A DNA stretch of 64,000 nucleotides, taken from the NCBI RefSeq assembly GCF_000687555.1, contig NZ_JHWJ01000005.1:186001-250000 (forward strand), read 5' to 3'. The stretch comes from [Clostridium] aerotolerans DSM 5434 (lineage in GTDB: Bacteria > Bacillota > Clostridia > Lachnospirales > Lachnospiraceae). The notes below the pieces were generated by a model. The model had not been told where the DNA came from. It saw only the letters and a program-made list of their open reading frames with translations, and did no database searches. The position numbers were made by a program, and so were the translations under genes. Positions 17,223 through 26,631 of this stretch are shown piece by piece (within the stretch, counting starts at the first letter, position 1; each line of letters starts with the position of its first letter).

Positions 17223-18185
17223 CTATCTCCAGTCCCTGCATATCTTTGAAAATGTTTTGGGAAGAGAAGCTTTATATGACTTACCAGATAAATACTCCAA
17301 TGGCTCTCTTAGTTCAGGAAATATCACCTGATAAGAATGGAGCATCTGGGAACTGATATGGTAAAGCTTTTTTGCCTCTTCATTGACCCGGCTGTCCCCA
17401 TATTTATAATCCCCCACAATGGGGTGTCCAATGGAAGACAGATGAGCCCTGATCTGATGGGTTCGTCCCGTAATCAAGGTGACCTTTAAAAGCGTATATC
17501 CTCCGAAATACTCCACTGGCTCATACTCTGTGGTGATCGGCAGGCTTCCTGGTACCGATGTTTTATGAATGGTTACCTGATTGGTCTTTTCATCCTTAAT
17601 TAAGAAGCCGTTTATGGTCTGGCGACCGGATACCTCTCCCTTCACCACACACTGATAAAACTTGTGTATGCTTCTGTCCTTAAAGACTTCTGACATGATT
17701 TGAAGTCCGGCTAGAGACTTCCCCCCTACCACAAGGCCGCTTGTATTCCGGTCAAGGCGGTTGCAGATGGAAGGACGGAAGCTTTTTAGCTGTTCTGTGG
17801 ATAACTGGCCGCTGGATAATAGATAATCAATTAAGTATTCCACCAGAGACTCATCCGTGTCCTTTGCTTTTTGGGAAAGCATCCCCGCAGGCTTATTTAC
17901 CAGCACAATATTATCATCCTCGTAAATAATATCCAAATTGACTTTTTTTACATCCGGTATTTTCACTTCGGAAAATTTTAAGATAGTCTCTTCCGACAGA
18001 AACAGTTTGATCTCGTCTCCTGATAACAATTTCTCCGAACCATCACATTTTTTGCCGTTTAATGTGATGTTCTTTTTTCTCATCATCTTATAAAGAAATC
18101 CTTTACCGGCCAGATTTAGATATTTGGTCAGCAGCTTGTCAAGACGCTGGCCTGCTTCATTACTCGATACAATCAAAGACTGCAT
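17223..18185 (-). CDS. RluA-family 23S rRNA pseudouridine synthase
   Basis: 320 residues: an S4-like RNA-binding domain at residues about 1-65 (GQRLDKLLTKYL, NITLNGKKCDGSEKL), then the RluA catalytic domain with the CNRLDRNTSGLVV motif whose Asp is the nucleophile, LITGRTHQIRAHLSSIGHPIVGD and KYGD. Isomerises uridines in large-subunit rRNA; which sites (RluC-type or RluD-type) cannot be fixed from sequence. Located between recU and an SDR gene, in the same direction with short gaps. Confidence 0.92.
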   Translation of the reverse strand: MQSLIVSSNEAGQRLDKLLTKYLNLAGKGFLYKMMRKKNITLNGKKCDGSEKLLSGDEIKLFLSEETILKFSEVKIPDVKKVNLDIIYEDDNIVLVNKPAGMLSQKAKDTDESLVEYLIDYLLSSGQLSTEQLKSFRPSICNRLDRNTSGLVVGGKSLAGLQIMSEVFKDRSIHKFYQCVVKGEVSGRQTINGFLIKDEKTNQVTIHKTSVPGSLPITTEYEPVEYFGGYTLLKVTLITGRTHQIRAHLSSIGHPIVGDYKYGDSRVNEEAKKLYHISSQMLHSYQVIFPELREPLEYLSGKSYKASLPKTFSKICRDWR

Positions 18186-18209
18186 GTGATATCCTTTCTG
18201 TAATCCTCA

Positions 18210-18998
18210 TTAGAGTCTTTCATTTTTTACCTTCATTACACCAATTGCTCTAAAAAGGCGTAATATAAAGCTGTGAGGCATTACCTTTGCAGCCAGACGG
18301 AGGGTCTTCATCGTTCCTCCGTATACGGAAACAGGACGGCCCATCATGCTCTCCCGAAGTGCCTGACGCACCACCTTTTTGGGATCGGCCATGACTACCT
18401 TTTTATAAGCAGGAATCCGCCCTGTTGTTTCAGCAATATCAAAAAATTCTGTTCGCACAGGTCCAGGGCATACTGCCGTAACGAATATGCCCTTATGATT
18501 TAGTTCTTCATTCAACGCCCGGCTGTAGCTTAGGACAAATGACTTTGTGGCAGCATATATAGCAAAGCCTGGCTGAGGTAGAAAAGAAGCAGAAGAAGAA
18601 AATTGTATGATCCGGCTGTTGGATGACAGATATGGAATTACCAAATGAGTAACAGCAATGAGTCCTCTGCAGTTTAGATCCACCATTCCCATCTCGTCGG
18701 AAAGACTCACGCTGCCCACGGTACCGATTTTTCCGTAGCCGGCTGCGTTTATGAGCATTTTTACCTCTGGCTTCTCTCTTTCAAGAATTTCCTGAAGTTC
18801 TCTTAAGGAGCTTTCATCTGTTAAATCAATTGAAAAGGTACGAAGCTTTACAGGTACCAGGGGAGATAACTCCTCCATGGGCTCCTGCCTTCTGGCAATG
18901 GCCCATATTTCTCCGATTCCGTTAAAACGATCCGCAATCTGCATGACAAATTCTTTTCCCATACCGGAAGATGCACCGGTCACAATTGCAATCTTCAT
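18210..18998 (-). CDS. SDR family NAD(P)-dependent oxidoreductase
   Basis: 262-residue classical short-chain dehydrogenase/reductase. The nucleotide-binding TGASSGMG motif is at 7-14, the structural NAAG at 84-87, and the catalytic triad is Ser near 135 (FSSSAS), Y148 and K152 (YAATK). A C-terminal AxxVMPHSFILRLFRAIGVMKV tail is hydrophobic and may touch the membrane. It resembles the DltE/YqjQ-like SDR group. The substrate is unknown. It lies 34 nt after ygiQ and is probably co-transcribed. Confidence 0.88.
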   Translation of the reverse strand: MKIAIVTGASSGMGKEFVMQIADRFNGIGEIWAIARRQEPMEELSPLVPVKLRTFSIDLTDESSLRELQEILEREKPEVKMLINAAGYGKIGTVGSVSLSDEMGMVDLNCRGLIAVTHLVIPYLSSNSRIIQFSSSASFLPQPGFAIYAATKSFVLSYSRALNEELNHKGIFVTAVCPGPVRTEFFDIAETTGRIPAYKKVVMADPKKVVRQALRESMMGRPVSVYGGTMKTLRLAAKVMPHSFILRLFRAIGVMKVKNERL

Positions 18999-19032
18999 AT
19001 AAATCCCTTCTTTTCCTGAACTTTTATTCCTG

Positions 19033-20970
19033 TTATTTAGCAGCTTTTTTATGAACGTTACGTATGGTCTTTTTCTTGCGGTTCTTTTGTCCTTCCTGGG
19101 ACGAAGCCTCCGCTTTTCTCATATTACCATTATATTTCCCGTTTTTCCCATCCATATTACCTCTGGGACCACCTGTTTTAGGACGAATGAGGCATTTTTT
19201 ATCAAAACCGATGAGATCGGTTCTTCCTGCCAGCTTTAATGCTTCTACCACCAGGTCGTAGTTCTTAGGATTGCGGTACTGGATGAGGGCTCTCTGCATG
19301 GCTTTTTCGTGAGGATTGGTGGGCACGTAAACCTTTTCCATGGTACGGGGATCATATCCGGTATAATACATGCACGTGGAAATGGTGGAAGGAGTTGGAT
19401 AAAAATCCTGCACCTGCTCCGGCATATATCCCAGATCTCTTAAATATTCTGCCAGCTCTATGGCCTCATGAAGACCAGAGCCTGGATGAGAAGACATGAG
19501 GTAAGGAACCAAAAACTGTTTCTTTCCTATTCTCACATTCATCTCGTTATATTCTTTAACGAACTGACGGTATACCTGATTTTGGGGCTTGCCCATCTTA
19601 GAAAGAACTTTATCTGCTACGTGCTCCGGTGCAACCTTCAACTGACCGCTGACATGGTGTTCACAAAGCTCCTTTAAGAACTTTTTGCCCGGATCTGCCA
19701 GAACATAATCAAATCGGATACCTGAACGGATAAATACCTTTTTCACCTTAGGCAGATTTCTTAGTTTCCTTAAAAGCTCGATATAATCTGAGTGGTCTGC
19801 TCTTAAGTTCTTACATGGTTCCGGGAAAAGGCACTGACGGTTGGCACAGGCTCCCTTTGTGGTCTGCTTTTCGCAGGCCGGATACCTGAAATCTGCGGTA
19901 GGACCGCCAACATCGTGAATATAACCTTTAAAATCCGGTTCCTCTGTCAGTTTTTTTGCCTCATCAATGAGGGAATTATGGCTTCTTGCCTGAATGATCC
20001 TTCCCTGATGAAAGGTAAGAGCACAGAAACTGCAGGCACCAAAGCAGCCCCTGTTATTAATAAGGCTGAATTTAACCTCCCTGACTGCCGGAATTCCTCC
20101 CTGTTCCTCGTAGGAGGGATGGTAGTTACGCATGTAGGGAAGGTCATAAGTGAAATCCATCTCTTCCTCAGACAATGGCTTTGACGGAGGATTCTGAACC
20201 ACAAATAAATTATCCTTATACGGCTCTACCAGGCGTTTTCCAAGAAATGGATCGGTATTGGAATACTGGATGTAATAGCTTTTTGCATACTCCAGCTTAT
20301 CTGCCTTCATGCTGTCATAGGCTGGGAGCAATTTATAATCATACACGGATTCCAGGCTGCTTGTCTTATAAACGGTTCCTTCAATAAATGTAATATCCTT
20401 AATATCAATTCCGCTGTTTAAGGCATCTGCAATCTCTACAATTGATTTTTCTCCCATTCCATAGGAAATTAAATCCGCCTGGGAATCAATTAAAATGGAG
20501 TGCTTTAACCGGTCAGACCAGTAATCGTAATGAGCAAACCGTCGTAAGCTGGCTTCAATGCCTCCGATGATAACAGGTGTATTCTTATATACGGAACGGA
20601 TTAAGTTACAGTATACTGTGGTTGCGTAATCCGGACGCTTCCCCATGACTCCGTCAGGGGTATAGGAATCCTGCTGTCTCCGTTTCTTTGAAACCGAGTA
20701 ATGATTTACCATAGAGTCCATGTTTCCGGCGGAAACCAAAAATCCAAGTCTTGGCTCCCCAAGGACCTGAATGCTTTTTTTATCCTTCCAGTCTGGTTGC
20801 GCAATAATTCCTACTTTATATCCATGGGCCTCCAATAGACGGCTGATAATGGCATGTCCAAAAGAAGGGTGGTCTACATAGGCATCTCCGACGACGTAAA
20901 CAAAGTCACATTGTTTCCATCCTCTGATATTCATATCAGTCCTGCTGATAGGAAGATAATCGTGTATCAT
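19033..20970 (-). CDS. YgiQ-family (UPF0313) radical SAM protein
   Basis: 645-residue radical SAM protein of the YgiQ family. The N-terminal 300 residues form a B12-binding-like domain, and the cluster motif CxxxCxxC is at C309, C313 and C316 (GCFGACSFC), followed by FHQGRIIQARSHNSL. The C-terminus (about 590-645) is basic and low in complexity (GKNGKYNGNMRK, KNRKKKT), as in homologues. The reaction of this widespread family is not established. It overlaps the HAD gene by 4 nt. Confidence 0.92.
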   Translation of the reverse strand: MIHDYLPISRTDMNIRGWKQCDFVYVVGDAYVDHPSFGHAIISRLLEAHGYKVGIIAQPDWKDKKSIQVLGEPRLGFLVSAGNMDSMVNHYSVSKKRRQQDSYTPDGVMGKRPDYATTVYCNLIRSVYKNTPVIIGGIEASLRRFAHYDYWSDRLKHSILIDSQADLISYGMGEKSIVEIADALNSGIDIKDITFIEGTVYKTSSLESVYDYKLLPAYDSMKADKLEYAKSYYIQYSNTDPFLGKRLVEPYKDNLFVVQNPPSKPLSEEEMDFTYDLPYMRNYHPSYEEQGGIPAVREVKFSLINNRGCFGACSFCALTFHQGRIIQARSHNSLIDEAKKLTEEPDFKGYIHDVGGPTADFRYPACEKQTTKGACANRQCLFPEPCKNLRADHSDYIELLRKLRNLPKVKKVFIRSGIRFDYVLADPGKKFLKELCEHHVSGQLKVAPEHVADKVLSKMGKPQNQVYRQFVKEYNEMNVRIGKKQFLVPYLMSSHPGSGLHEAIELAEYLRDLGYMPEQVQDFYPTPSTISTCMYYTGYDPRTMEKVYVPTNPHEKAMQRALIQYRNPKNYDLVVEALKLAGRTDLIGFDKKCLIRPKTGGPRGNMDGKNGKYNGNMRKAEASSQEGQKNRKKKTIRNVHKKAAK

Positions 20971-21632
20971 TCGTTTGCTCCATTTCTATTAAAAATCTGA
21001 TGATAGTCATGTATAAAATAATCTGCCAGCCTTCTCTTTTCCTCTTCCATCTCTTTGGAAAAATCATCGTCAACCGCACAGACTGTCATGCCGGCTCTCT
21101 TTCCTGCAAGAATTCCCGCAGGGACATCTTCAAAGACGAGACAGTGAGCAGGGTCTACGGAAAGCTCACTGGCTACTTTTAAGTAAATATCCGGAGCAGG
21201 CTTTCCAGCCGCCACCTCACAAGAGGTCGCCACTACCTGAAAATATTGCCCGATATGAAGGGATTCAAGCACCGCCTCCACCATTTGCCGGCCATTGCTG
21301 GTAGCGATACCCGCTTTAAGTCCATTTTCTGCTATATATTTCAGCAGTACATCTACGCCTGGCTTTAAGGGCACTTCATTTCTATACTTTTCAATGGACA
21401 TGTCTACCCAGATGTCCTTGATCTCATCGAGAGACTCTTCCAGCTTAAACCTCTCTTTAAAGTAAAAGGCGGTTTCTGAAAAACTCATTCCTTCTATATC
21501 CTTTTGGAGATCGTCCGGGCATTCAATCCCTCTGTCTCCTAAAAAATCTATATCAATGGATTTCCACATCCACATGGAATCCACCAGGGTTCCATCCAGA
21601 TCAAAAATCACAGCTTTTTTCTCATTTAACAT
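20967..21632 (-). CDS. HAD-family hydrolase (beta-phosphoglucomutase-like)
   Basis: 221 residues from the chosen start. HAD motif I is DLDGT (D11 nucleophile, D13), motif II is the Ser/Thr of IATSNGR, motif III is the Lys of AAGKPAPDIY, and motif IV is the acidic FEDVPAG. A helical cap sits between motifs I and II, as in phosphoglucomutase/phosphatase subfamily IA. The frame has an earlier ATG at 21656, but the ATG at 21632 puts the family N-terminus (MLNEKKAVIFDLDG) at the start and overlaps the RsuA gene by only 11 nt. The sugar phosphate substrate is unknown. Confidence 0.88.
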   Translation of the reverse strand: MLNEKKAVIFDLDGTLVDSMWMWKSIDIDFLGDRGIECPDDLQKDIEGMSFSETAFYFKERFKLEESLDEIKDIWVDMSIEKYRNEVPLKPGVDVLLKYIAENGLKAGIATSNGRQMVEAVLESLHIGQYFQVVATSCEVAAGKPAPDIYLKVASELSVDPAHCLVFEDVPAGILAGKRAGMTVCAVDDDFSKEMEEEKRRLADYFIHDYHQIFNRNGANE

Positions 21633-22368
21633 GATCTGTTCTCTTTTCCTTTCCATGACGCTTCAGTTCTTCTAATTCCTCATTGGTCAGAAGACGGTAA
21701 TCTCCCGGTTTCAATGTTTCATCCAGTTTAAGGCTTCCCATGGATAGCCTTTTTAAGTATACCACAGGAGTACCAAGTGTTTCAAACATACGTTTTACCT
21801 GATGGAATTTTCCTTCCCGTATGGTAAGGAGAATTTCAGATATTTCTCCTTCTTTCAAAATCTCAAGCCGGGCCGGAAGGGTAGGCGTTCCATCTGAAAG
21901 CACAATTCCTTCCTCCATCTGCTTTGCCGCATCAGAAGGCAGCACTCCCTCTATCTTAGCATAATAAACCTTGTCCACATGTTTTTTAGGGGAAAGAAGC
22001 TGATGAGCCAGATCTCCGTCATTGGTAATCAGAAGAAGTCCTTCGGTATCTATATCAAGTCTTCCCACAGGAAATAAGTCATCCCTCATCCGGTCTCCGA
22101 TAAGACCAATAACGGTCTCATATCGCTTATCCTCCGTTGCAGAAACAACTCCCTGGGGTTTATTCAGCATATAGTATTCAAAGGCCGCATAGGCAATTCT
22201 ATGACCGTCTACCGCTACCTCAGTCAACTCCGGGTCTATTTTCCGATCTGTCTTTTTCTCCGGGGTGCCGTCTACCGTGATCCTGCCTTTTTTGGCCATT
22301 TCCTTAATCTGGCTTCTGGTGCCGATTCCCATTTCTCCTAAATATTTATCTAATCTGATTTCTTTCAT
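21622..22368 (-). CDS. RsuA-family pseudouridine synthase
   Basis: 248 residues: an S4 domain (IRLDKYLGEMGIGTRSQIKEM), then a catalytic domain with the GRLDIDTEGLLL motif (nucleophile D105) and KxYYAKIEG and REGKFHQVKRMF segments. It modifies uridine in 16S rRNA. The longest frame begins 96 nt earlier, but the ATG at 22368 overlaps the upstream stop as TAATG and matches the family N-terminus, so reinitiation is likely. Confidence 0.92.
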   Translation of the reverse strand: MKEIRLDKYLGEMGIGTRSQIKEMAKKGRITVDGTPEKKTDRKIDPELTEVAVDGHRIAYAAFEYYMLNKPQGVVSATEDKRYETVIGLIGDRMRDDLFPVGRLDIDTEGLLLITNDGDLAHQLLSPKKHVDKVYYAKIEGVLPSDAAKQMEEGIVLSDGTPTLPARLEILKEGEISEILLTIREGKFHQVKRMFETLGTPVVYLKRLSMGSLKLDETLKPGDYRLLTNEELEELKRHGKEKRTDHVK

Positions 22369-23732
22369 TATTGCCACCGCCATCCAGGATAGTATTTGTT
22401 TTTCAGTGTGTTCCCGCTTCCCTTGGCAAAACCCAATGGATGCCCTTCCACACAAATGAGACACCAGCCTTTTTTTAGCCCTTCCTCTTCTGTCAAGAAA
22501 ATAGTTTCTCCCTTTAAATAGCGGATTACCCTTTCATCGGATTTGTTCCAGGAGATTGTCTGTTTAAATTCTCCTGGCTTTAAAGCCATTGCCAGAGGCT
22601 GCGCTGGCTCAAATCTTCCTTTTTTCAATTCTCCAAGCAGTAAGCCCGTCCGTAAATAACGAAGCTTTTTTCCCTGTTTCGGGAAACACTCCGGCAAATA
22701 ATAGACAGAATCTTCTTTCCTATAGATTCTACTGGTGTCAAAGGGTCTTGAAATCAGGGAAAGAAATTCTTTGAGTTCTTCCGGAAGTGGTTTTTCCTTT
22801 TCTCTCTGGTTACTGATGATATCTTCTTTCTCATGACTTTGTTTTTTTCTTAACAATGCCATAAAGTGACCTTCTCCCTTAACCTTGTGAGGGAAAAGTC
22901 TGAGACAGCCGGAAAGACCGATTCCATCCGATGCTCCCTCAAACAGGGGAAGAGGCAAAAGTTCCATTTCCTCATATTCTTCTAACATCCAACGGATAAT
23001 ATCCTCATCCTCACATGGGGAAAAGGTACAGGTGGAGTAAATCATCAGCCCTCCTGGAACCAGCATGTCCACAGCCTGAGCTACGATTTCTTTTTGAATG
23101 ACAGCATAATACTCCGGTCCATGCTCCTCATAGCTTTTCACCATGTCCGCATCCTTACGGAACATCCCCTCGCCAGAACAAGGCGCATCAATTAATATCT
23201 TATTAAAAAATGATCCAAAGGTCTCTTTTAACTTTCCCGGTTCCTCACTGGTGACACAGATGTTTTCAATGCCCCAAAGCTCTAAGTTCTTAAGCAGTGC
23301 CTTTGCTCTTGAATTACTGATATCATTGGATACCAGCATCCCTCGTCCTTGCAGCTTGGCTCCAAGCTCTGTGCTTTTTCCTCCAGGCGCTGCACAAAGA
23401 TCAAGAACCATATCCCCCGGAACCACAGGGAGTAAGTCCGCCGGAGTCATGGCACTTGGCTCCTGTAAATAATAGAGGCCGGCATAATAATAGGGATCCT
23501 TGGCCGGACGTTCGTCTCCATTGTAGTAAAAACCATTCCTGATCCATGGAACTGGTTTTAGGCTTAAATCCGTTATATTTAAAAACTCCTCTGGAGAAAT
23601 TTTAAGCGTATTAACCCTCAGGCCATACAGCCTTTCTTCTTCAAAGCTTTTTACGTATGCCTCGAACTCTTCTTCTCCAAGTAAGTCTTTCATTCTGTTT
23701 AAAAACTCTTTTGAAATTTTCATTTCTTTCAC
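22368..23732 (-). CDS. RsmF/RsmB-family rRNA cytosine-C5 methyltransferase
   Basis: 454-residue SAM-dependent m5C methyltransferase of the NOP2/RsmB/RsmF class. The SAM site is LDLCAAPGGKST (110-121), motif IV is DAPCSGEG with C185, and motif VI is YSTCTF with catalytic C235. The C-terminal third (about 320-454) carries a PUA-like RNA-binding region of the RsmF type (YLKGETIF, GWCLICVEGHPLGFAKG). It probably methylates 16S rRNA. It overlaps the RsuA gene as TAATG, so two rRNA modifiers are coupled. Confidence 0.92.
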   Translation of the reverse strand: MKEMKISKEFLNRMKDLLGEEEFEAYVKSFEEERLYGLRVNTLKISPEEFLNITDLSLKPVPWIRNGFYYNGDERPAKDPYYYAGLYYLQEPSAMTPADLLPVVPGDMVLDLCAAPGGKSTELGAKLQGRGMLVSNDISNSRAKALLKNLELWGIENICVTSEEPGKLKETFGSFFNKILIDAPCSGEGMFRKDADMVKSYEEHGPEYYAVIQKEIVAQAVDMLVPGGLMIYSTCTFSPCEDEDIIRWMLEEYEEMELLPLPLFEGASDGIGLSGCLRLFPHKVKGEGHFMALLRKKQSHEKEDIISNQREKEKPLPEELKEFLSLISRPFDTSRIYRKEDSVYYLPECFPKQGKKLRYLRTGLLLGELKKGRFEPAQPLAMALKPGEFKQTISWNKSDERVIRYLKGETIFLTEEEGLKKGWCLICVEGHPLGFAKGSGNTLKNKYYPGWRWQ

Positions 23733-23776
23733 GCGTTTTGCTCCTGTTTCCTGTCTATGTAAGCAATCTTAATATA

Positions 23777-24595
23777 CTAATAGGAATATTTCAACCGGTA
23801 TTTTTCCAGATACTTAAGGACCCAGAAGGGATTGACGCTCATCTCCTCATTATGGTCTGTTTTTAAATAAATCCCCACATGAAGATGGACATCAAAATTC
23901 CCTGTCGTCCCCTCAATCTCACTATATCCTGTGTCTCCCATAAATCCTAACAGTTCTCCCGCCTTCACAGGATCCCCTGCTTTCCATTCTTTGCTGTATC
24001 CATATAGATGGGCATAATAAATGTACGACCCTCCTGGTGCCCGGATTCCAATCCGCCAGCCACCCTTATTGAGCCAGCCCACCTTTTCCACCACGCCATC
24101 GCTCATACTCACCACCGGATAGTAACCTCTGGGCTTTTTATTTCCCATAATGTCACACCCTTCGTGTCCTCTGTCCCCGCCATAGGTCCTTGGCTGCATC
24201 CAGCCATTTTCATAGGTTATTTCAGGTGCATCCCCTTTCGTATTCAGTGGTACCGGAAAGAACTTAAGATCCCCCAGCAAAGTGATATACGCATTTTTAA
24301 GCTTACGGTACTCCTGAGGCTTTATTTTCCGCAGCTGGCTTCCATGGTTGTCCTTGTCCTTCACCTTAGTTAAGTCGTACTGATGCTCTACCATAAGAGA
24401 GGTCAGCACATCGTAATCAATGGTATTCCAGTCGGCAACCATATTTCCAAGCTTTAAGCTCCTGAAATCCTCACTTTCCCAAGTATATGCATTCAGCTGA
24501 TAAAAGGTTGGATTGTTATATAAATAATCGATCATGGTCACATGGAATATGGACAGGATCAGAATCAAAAAAAGAATCACCATCATATCGGTCAC
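23777..24595 (-). CDS. Membrane-anchored M23-family metallopeptidase
   Basis: 272 residues. Residues about 5-24 are a hydrophobic signal anchor, residues 25-130 are an unclassified linker, and residues about 140-250 are a LytM/M23 peptidase domain with H144-xxx-D148 (GHEGCD), H196 (YYAHLYG) and the HxH pair H237/H239 (VHLHVG). All zinc ligands are present, so it is predicted to be an active cell-wall endopeptidase outside the membrane. It is divergent from ylbJ; a sporulation or division role is possible but unproven. It is the first gene of the cluster running down to recU. Confidence 0.9.
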   Translation of the reverse strand: MTDMMVILFLILILSIFHVTMIDYLYNNPTFYQLNAYTWESEDFRSLKLGNMVADWNTIDYDVLTSLMVEHQYDLTKVKDKDNHGSQLRKIKPQEYRKLKNAYITLLGDLKFFPVPLNTKGDAPEITYENGWMQPRTYGGDRGHEGCDIMGNKKPRGYYPVVSMSDGVVEKVGWLNKGGWRIGIRAPGGSYIYYAHLYGYSKEWKAGDPVKAGELLGFMGDTGYSEIEGTTGNFDVHLHVGIYLKTDHNEEMSVNPFWVLKYLEKYRLKYSY

Positions 24596-24637
24596 GCCCC
24601 CTCATATAAATATATAAAACAATTTATTCAGGTGCAC

Positions 24638-25564
24638 ATGAAAAAATCCTTTTTCCGTCTGCTTTCCGTAGCGGCCCTGCTTTTTCTCCTGTTCCGGCCG
24701 TCCATCGCTTACGAAGGAGCAAAAAATGGGCTTATTCTGTGGGGCTCTGTGGTGGTTCCTACACTATTGCCTTTTATGATCTGTTCCAATGTCATTGTGA
24801 CCTTAAATGCGATTCATATTCTGATATTTCCGGTAAAAAAACTTTTGCACCGGTTTTTCTGCCTGTCTGATGCTGGAAGCTATGCCCTGGTATCCGGTCT
24901 CCTGTGCGGTTATCCCATGGGCGCAAGAACCTGCAGCGACTTTATGGACAGCGGCCGTATTTCAAATAAGGAAGGGAGATACCTTCTTGCCATCTGCAAT
25001 CACTCCAGCCCCATGTTTTTACTTGGCTATGCTGCTTCCGCCTTGCCCGCCCAGGTTCCGGTTTCACTGCTTCTTCTCTCTGTTTACCTTCCCATATTTC
25101 CTGTCTCACTGGCTGCAAAGGCACTTTACCAGGTGAAAGAACCAGAACGCTCCCTGCCGGTAAGTAAAAAGGCCCAGCGCTCCTTTGATGACAGTCTGAT
25201 GGACTCCTGCGAGGTCATGGTTAAAATAGGCGGCTACATCATGCTGTTTTCCATTCTTGCTCTTTACATAACAAAGTTTCCCATGGAAGCACCAAAGTAC
25301 AAGGCAGTGATACTTGGTTTTGTGGAAATCACCACGGGAATCAAGGCCATTTCAGAAGCCTTTCCAGGCGCTTTATGCGGATTTTGGATTGCAGCCGCTT
25401 CTGCTTTCGGAGGACTTTCCGGAATCTTTCAGACAAAGAGTGTCATAAAAAATGCCGGATTATCCATCCGGCACTATGTAGCATGGAAGGCTTTTCACTG
25501 CCTCCTAACCATTATCCTGTTTATTCTGCTGTCCCGGGTTCCGGCACTTGTTCCGTTCCCATAA
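24638..25564 (+). CDS. ylbJ: YlbJ-like sporulation integral membrane protein
   Basis: 308-residue polytopic membrane protein of the YlbJ family, with nucleoside-recognition (Gate) type segments. Family landmarks are PTLLPFMICSNV, GLLCGYPMGARTCSDF, CNHSSPMF and the closing CGFWIAAASAFGGLSGIFQT. YlbJ is needed for spore cortex assembly in Bacillus. The frame opens at 24542, which would overlap the divergent M23 gene by 54 nt. I place the start at 24638, after AGGTG, where the basic-plus-hydrophobic N-terminus (MKKSFFRLLSVAAL) begins. Its 3' end overlaps the convergent downstream gene by 44 nt. Confidence 0.88.
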   Translation: MKKSFFRLLSVAALLFLLFRPSIAYEGAKNGLILWGSVVVPTLLPFMICSNVIVTLNAIHILIFPVKKLLHRFFCLSDAGSYALVSGLLCGYPMGARTCSDFMDSGRISNKEGRYLLAICNHSSPMFLLGYAASALPAQVPVSLLLLSVYLPIFPVSLAAKALYQVKEPERSLPVSKKAQRSFDDSLMDSCEVMVKIGGYIMLFSILALYITKFPMEAPKYKAVILGFVEITTGIKAISEAFPGALCGFWIAAASAFGGLSGIFQTKSVIKNAGLSIRHYVAWKAFHCLLTIILFILLSRVPALVPFP

Positions 25565-26102
25565 CGGCTCCGGTCAGTTCCTGACGGTTTGAGGAAACGA
25601 TATCATAGCTTGACTGCATGGAAGTCATAAATGCATCAAAACGGCCTTGTGCGCCTTCCATGGAATGGCTGATAATCGTCTGCAGGCTTTTAAGCATATC
25701 ATCGGTATACTGGACAGAGCTCTGTCTGATTCCGTTTGCATCTGCCACAGCCTTCTCTACGATCTGCTGTCCCTGCAGGCTGGCCTGCTCAATGATTTCA
25801 TTGGCCTGGGCATAGGCTTTCTGCATAATTTCGTGTTCATTGACCAGTTCATTGGTCTGAGCATTGGCCTGGGCCAATATGGAATCCGCCTGCTGGCGTG
25901 CTTCGTTCATAATTGCATCCCGGTTGCTGATGATTTTTTGATACTGCTTGATCTCATCCGGGATACGAAGGCGCAGTTCCACCAAAAGCTCCTCCAACTC
26001 GTCCCGGTTCACCACGATCTTACTGTTAGACAGGGGCTGATACTTGCAGCTATCAATATATTCTTCAATTTCACCAATTAACTGCTCAATTCTACTCATC
26101 AT
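25521..26102 (-). CDS. Conserved coiled-coil protein (V-ATPase subunit H-like)
   Basis: 193 residues, soluble and highly helical. A long coiled coil spans about residues 55-150, rich in Ala, Gln and Glu (ARQQADSILAQANAQTNELVNEHEIMQKAYAQANE), resembling DivIVA and V-type ATPase subunit H annotations. The N-terminus (SRIEQLIGEIEEYIDSC) recalls a DivIVA-like start. Proteins of this kind sit next to coaD in Lachnospiraceae; the function is not known to me. A GTG at 26114 overlaps the ribosome site, so I use the ATG at 26102 (a second ATG follows at once). The last 44 nt overlap ylbJ tail to tail. Confidence 0.75.
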   Translation of the reverse strand: MMSRIEQLIGEIEEYIDSCKYQPLSNSKIVVNRDELEELLVELRLRIPDEIKQYQKIISNRDAIMNEARQQADSILAQANAQTNELVNEHEIMQKAYAQANEIIEQASLQGQQIVEKAVADANGIRQSSVQYTDDMLKSLQTIISHSMEGAQGRFDAFMTSMQSSYDIVSSNRQELTGAVMGTEQVPEPGTAE

Positions 26103-26123
26103 AAATTCGAACACTCCTTACTT

Positions 26124-26612
26124 TTATTTCATTCTATCTTCCATTTTCTTCATCACACGTTCCGCTACTTCTTCCGGCACAAACGCGTTTATCTCTCCGC
26201 CAAAAGCGGCAATCTCCTTCACAATGCTGGAACTCAAGTAAGAATATTTAAGATTCGTCGTCAAAAACACAGTATCCACTTCCGGTGCTATGACGCGGTT
26301 GGTCTGTGCAATCTGCAATTCATATTCAAAATCTGTTACAGCGCGAAGCCCGCGGACAACCGCATCCGCCTGATTGGCTCGTACAAAATCAACTAAAAGT
26401 CCTCCAAACGCTGTTACTTCTACGTTCTTTAAATCTCTGGTTAGACTCTTTAACATATTAACACGTTCTTCTACAGAAAACAACGGCGTTTTTGAATTAT
26501 TATTTAAAACTCCTATAATTAAATGATCGGACATTCTGGCCGAACGTTCAATGATATCCAGATGGCCAAAGGTCACCGGATCAAAGCTTCCCGGATATAC
26601 TGCTTTTCTCAT
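26124..26612 (-). CDS. coaD: Phosphopantetheine adenylyltransferase CoaD
   Basis: 162-residue nucleotidyltransferase for the fourth step of coenzyme A synthesis, converting 4'-phosphopantetheine plus ATP to dephospho-CoA. The T/HxGH signature is present as [16 protein letters not shown], with the [16 protein letters not shown] loop and the SSSIVKEIA nucleotide motif. Length is typical. Gene order rsmD-coaD is common in Firmicutes; the gap to rsmD is 19 nt. Confidence 0.97.
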   Translation of the reverse strand: MRKAVYPGSFDPVTFGHLDIIERSARMSDHLIIGVLNNNSKTPLFSVEERVNMLKSLTRDLKNVEVTAFGGLLVDFVRANQADAVVRGLRAVTDFEYELQIAQTNRVIAPEVDTVFLTTNLKYSYLSSSIVKEIAAFGGEINAFVPEEVAERVMKKMEDRMK

Positions 26613-26631
26613 ATGCTTCTCTTTTCCCCTA

